DNA of 64,000 bases. It comes from Chrysophaeum taylorii. Taxonomy: Eukaryota; Sar; Pelagophyceae; Pelagomonadales; Pelagomonadaceae. The translations under genes were made by a program, and so were the position numbers. The DNA lies in assembly GCA_029834535.1 (NCBI GenBank), contig JAQMWT010000379.1, positions 186,001 to 250,000 on the forward strand, in the 5' to 3' direction. Positions within the stretch are counted from its first letter, which is position 1, and every line of letters starts with the position of its first letter. The notes under the pieces are model-generated. The model did no database searches. It had not been told where the DNA came from and worked only from the letters and a program-made list of their open reading frames with translations. Below are positions 62,701 through 64,000 of this stretch, in pieces.

Positions 62701-64000
62701 CTCGAGTTCCTGGTGCAAGACCGCGGCGTCCTGGGTACCCTCCCTGGACACGATGGGCGTCAGTTGCTGCTTATGCGGTACGGATTCCTCTGCAATAGCT
62801 TCCTTCTCGGCGACCCCAAGCGACGTGACTGCGGGCAGAATGTCCTGGACATCGTCGTCTTCGTCCGACATAATGTGCTCAAACGCGTCCGAAGGGGCGT
62901 CACCTATGCGCATCGCATGAATTACAAAAGGCGGCAAAACAGAACCGACGCTCGGAGAACGAACCGTGTGCGAGAGCCGCCAAATGGGCATCCATTTTTG
63001 ACAGATGAGCCTCGAGGATCTTGACCTTGGCCTCGCTCGTTTCAAGCTCATCCAAAAGTTGCTTAACCCGAGCAGCACTGTCGTCGTTATGATCGCACCC
63101 AAAGTCATCCTGCTGATCTCCACTCGTCGAGACGGTCTCCGTTTGCACGCCGCTTTCAACACTTTTCCCGCCAGTGATCAGTGACTCCAGTTCAGCGTGC
63201 AAAGCTTTACCAACGGCTGTCGAGGCCTCGACGGTGTCGTGGAGGACCTCAAGCTCATCAGAATCCGACACACAGCTCCCCTCAGCATGCTTCAAGGCAG
63301 GAATAGCACGTTGCAGCGCCTCGGATTGTGCTTGGGCGGCCTCGCATCGCGCCTGCGATGTCGCTGCTCGGCACGATTCAGCGGCCAACGCGCTGCGCGA
63401 AGAATGCAGCTCGGCTCGCAGTCTCGAAATTGCGGCCACCTCGATGGCTTTCTCGACCATCCCGAGCGTGTCCGCCTCCCCGCGCGTCTGCGGGATAAAA
63501 TCTTCTTCGCGTTGTGACGGAAACAACACGTCGCGTTGGTTCGATTTGACCTCATTCGCGCCTATCGAACCAACCGTGTTCGACACCTCCAAGAGCCGAG
63601 CCTCGGCGGCTGCCGCGCGCGCGCAACTCCTATCCTCCGCATGCCGCAAGTTCTCGATTTCGGTACGTAGAGTAGAGACCTCGACATCGTAGGTAGCGCT
63701 TGAAGCCAGAGATTCTTGTAGCCGCTCGCACTCGGCCTCGGCTGCCATAGCTCTGGCCAACGCGGAGCCTCCCAATAACGCTGCGGCCGACTCCGATCGC
63801 TCTGTTAATGTCGGATCCTGGTCGCCAGCATGATCAAGATACTTTTTAAGCTCAAGCTCGGCTTTGGAGGCGCGCTCTTCAGCAACGTACAGCAATGAAC
63901 GCGTCTCGGCAATCCTCTTTACCAAAAAATCGATCTGCGACGTGCTCGGATTCGACTCGAGACTTTCTCCCGTGACGACTCGCCGTCGAAAGGCATCGCG
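59701..64000 (-). CDS. Long coiled-coil protein, 5' part beyond the right edge
   Basis: The frame is open at the right edge (RDAFRRRVVTGESLES…) and continues to 62965. It then passes a 61-nt intron (62904–62964, GTTCGT…CATAG) that joins LAALAHG to DAPSDAFEH, and runs to the stop at 59703–59701. At least ~1,400 residues are visible. Much of it is coiled coil (SEAKVKILEAHLSKMDAHL, EVQERLKSKEELIETLNTRVENLERDL, RAKDAESRIARAELETAEARKAK). The C-terminal part has Trp/Arg-containing helices (AAWKNFSEKKLW, LLLLRCLTRRRTASALRAWQRGAM) like the end of the 1,680-aa protein, and a Cys/His-rich segment. A centrosome- or flagellum-associated scaffold is plausible; no family is recognised. Confidence 0.72.

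Noticed and set aside
1-64000. CRISPR arrays, defence islands, operons, tRNA or rRNA genes
   Set aside because: The sequence is eukaryotic with introns; the tandem arrays seen are minisatellites or microsatellites without spacers, and no cloverleaf or rRNA signature was noticed.

Overview
The window is GC-rich eukaryotic nuclear DNA. Many reading frames only make sense after removal of very short introns: I could place 20, of 31–88 nt (median about 46), 18 GT–AG and 2 apparently GC–AG. A GH16 laminarinase-type glucanase, a Ser/Pro-rich secreted protein, an outer-dynein-arm docking protein and WARANGC-type ankyrin repeats together suggest a unicellular, flagellate-capable protist. A photosynthetic stramenopile (ochrophyte, for example pelagophyte-like) is my best guess; this is inference from gene content, not from a marker gene.

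Layout. 1–6 kb: GH16 glucanase ending in a 93-bp higher-order repeat, a three-exon unknown gene (−), a four-exon BTB/T1 (KCTD-like) gene (+), a decayed SPFH/HIR gene (+) and a four-TM membrane protein (−). 6–15 kb: a weak decayed region, then a degenerate copy of a large secreted protein directly upstream of its intact six-exon paralogue (1,794 aa). 15–20.6 kb: EF-hand protein, a coiled-coil protein and several small unknown genes. 20–36.9 kb: a very dense block with RING protein, HemW, TRM5, a PX–PH–TM–SEC14 protein, GT8 glycosyltransferase, OTU protease, a coiled-coil protein, an RlmL-like RNA methyltransferase and a 1,680-aa coiled-coil giant. Intergenic gaps here are mostly 10–75 bp and several pairs are head-to-head.

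36.9–39.4 kb: gene-poor, repeat-rich island with two oppositely oriented remnants that look like hAT transposase C-termini. 39.5–45.6 kb: P4-ATPase flippase, a membrane-anchored GST-like protein and the end of an unknown gene. 45.6–48.9 kb: one weak ORF, a frameshifted ankyrin pseudogene and tandem repeats. 48.9–52.6 kb: an atypical SDR and the splicing factor CDC5, head-to-head. 53.2–57.1 kb: a dead Ty3/Gypsy-like element of visibly lower GC. 57.7–64 kb: an ODA docking-complex DC2-like gene and the 3' part of another long coiled-coil gene that runs off the right edge.

Functions are not arranged as an operon or obvious pathway. Two loose themes recur: lipid and membrane handling (P4-ATPase, PX–PH–SEC14, SPFH relic) and long coiled-coil, cilium/centrosome-type proteins. 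I did not find a defence island, CRISPR, rRNA or tRNA gene. The most distinctive signals are the minimal introns with a repeated GCGCGT donor, the tandem gene/pseudogene pair of the secreted protein, and the unusual PX–PH–TM–SEC14 architecture.
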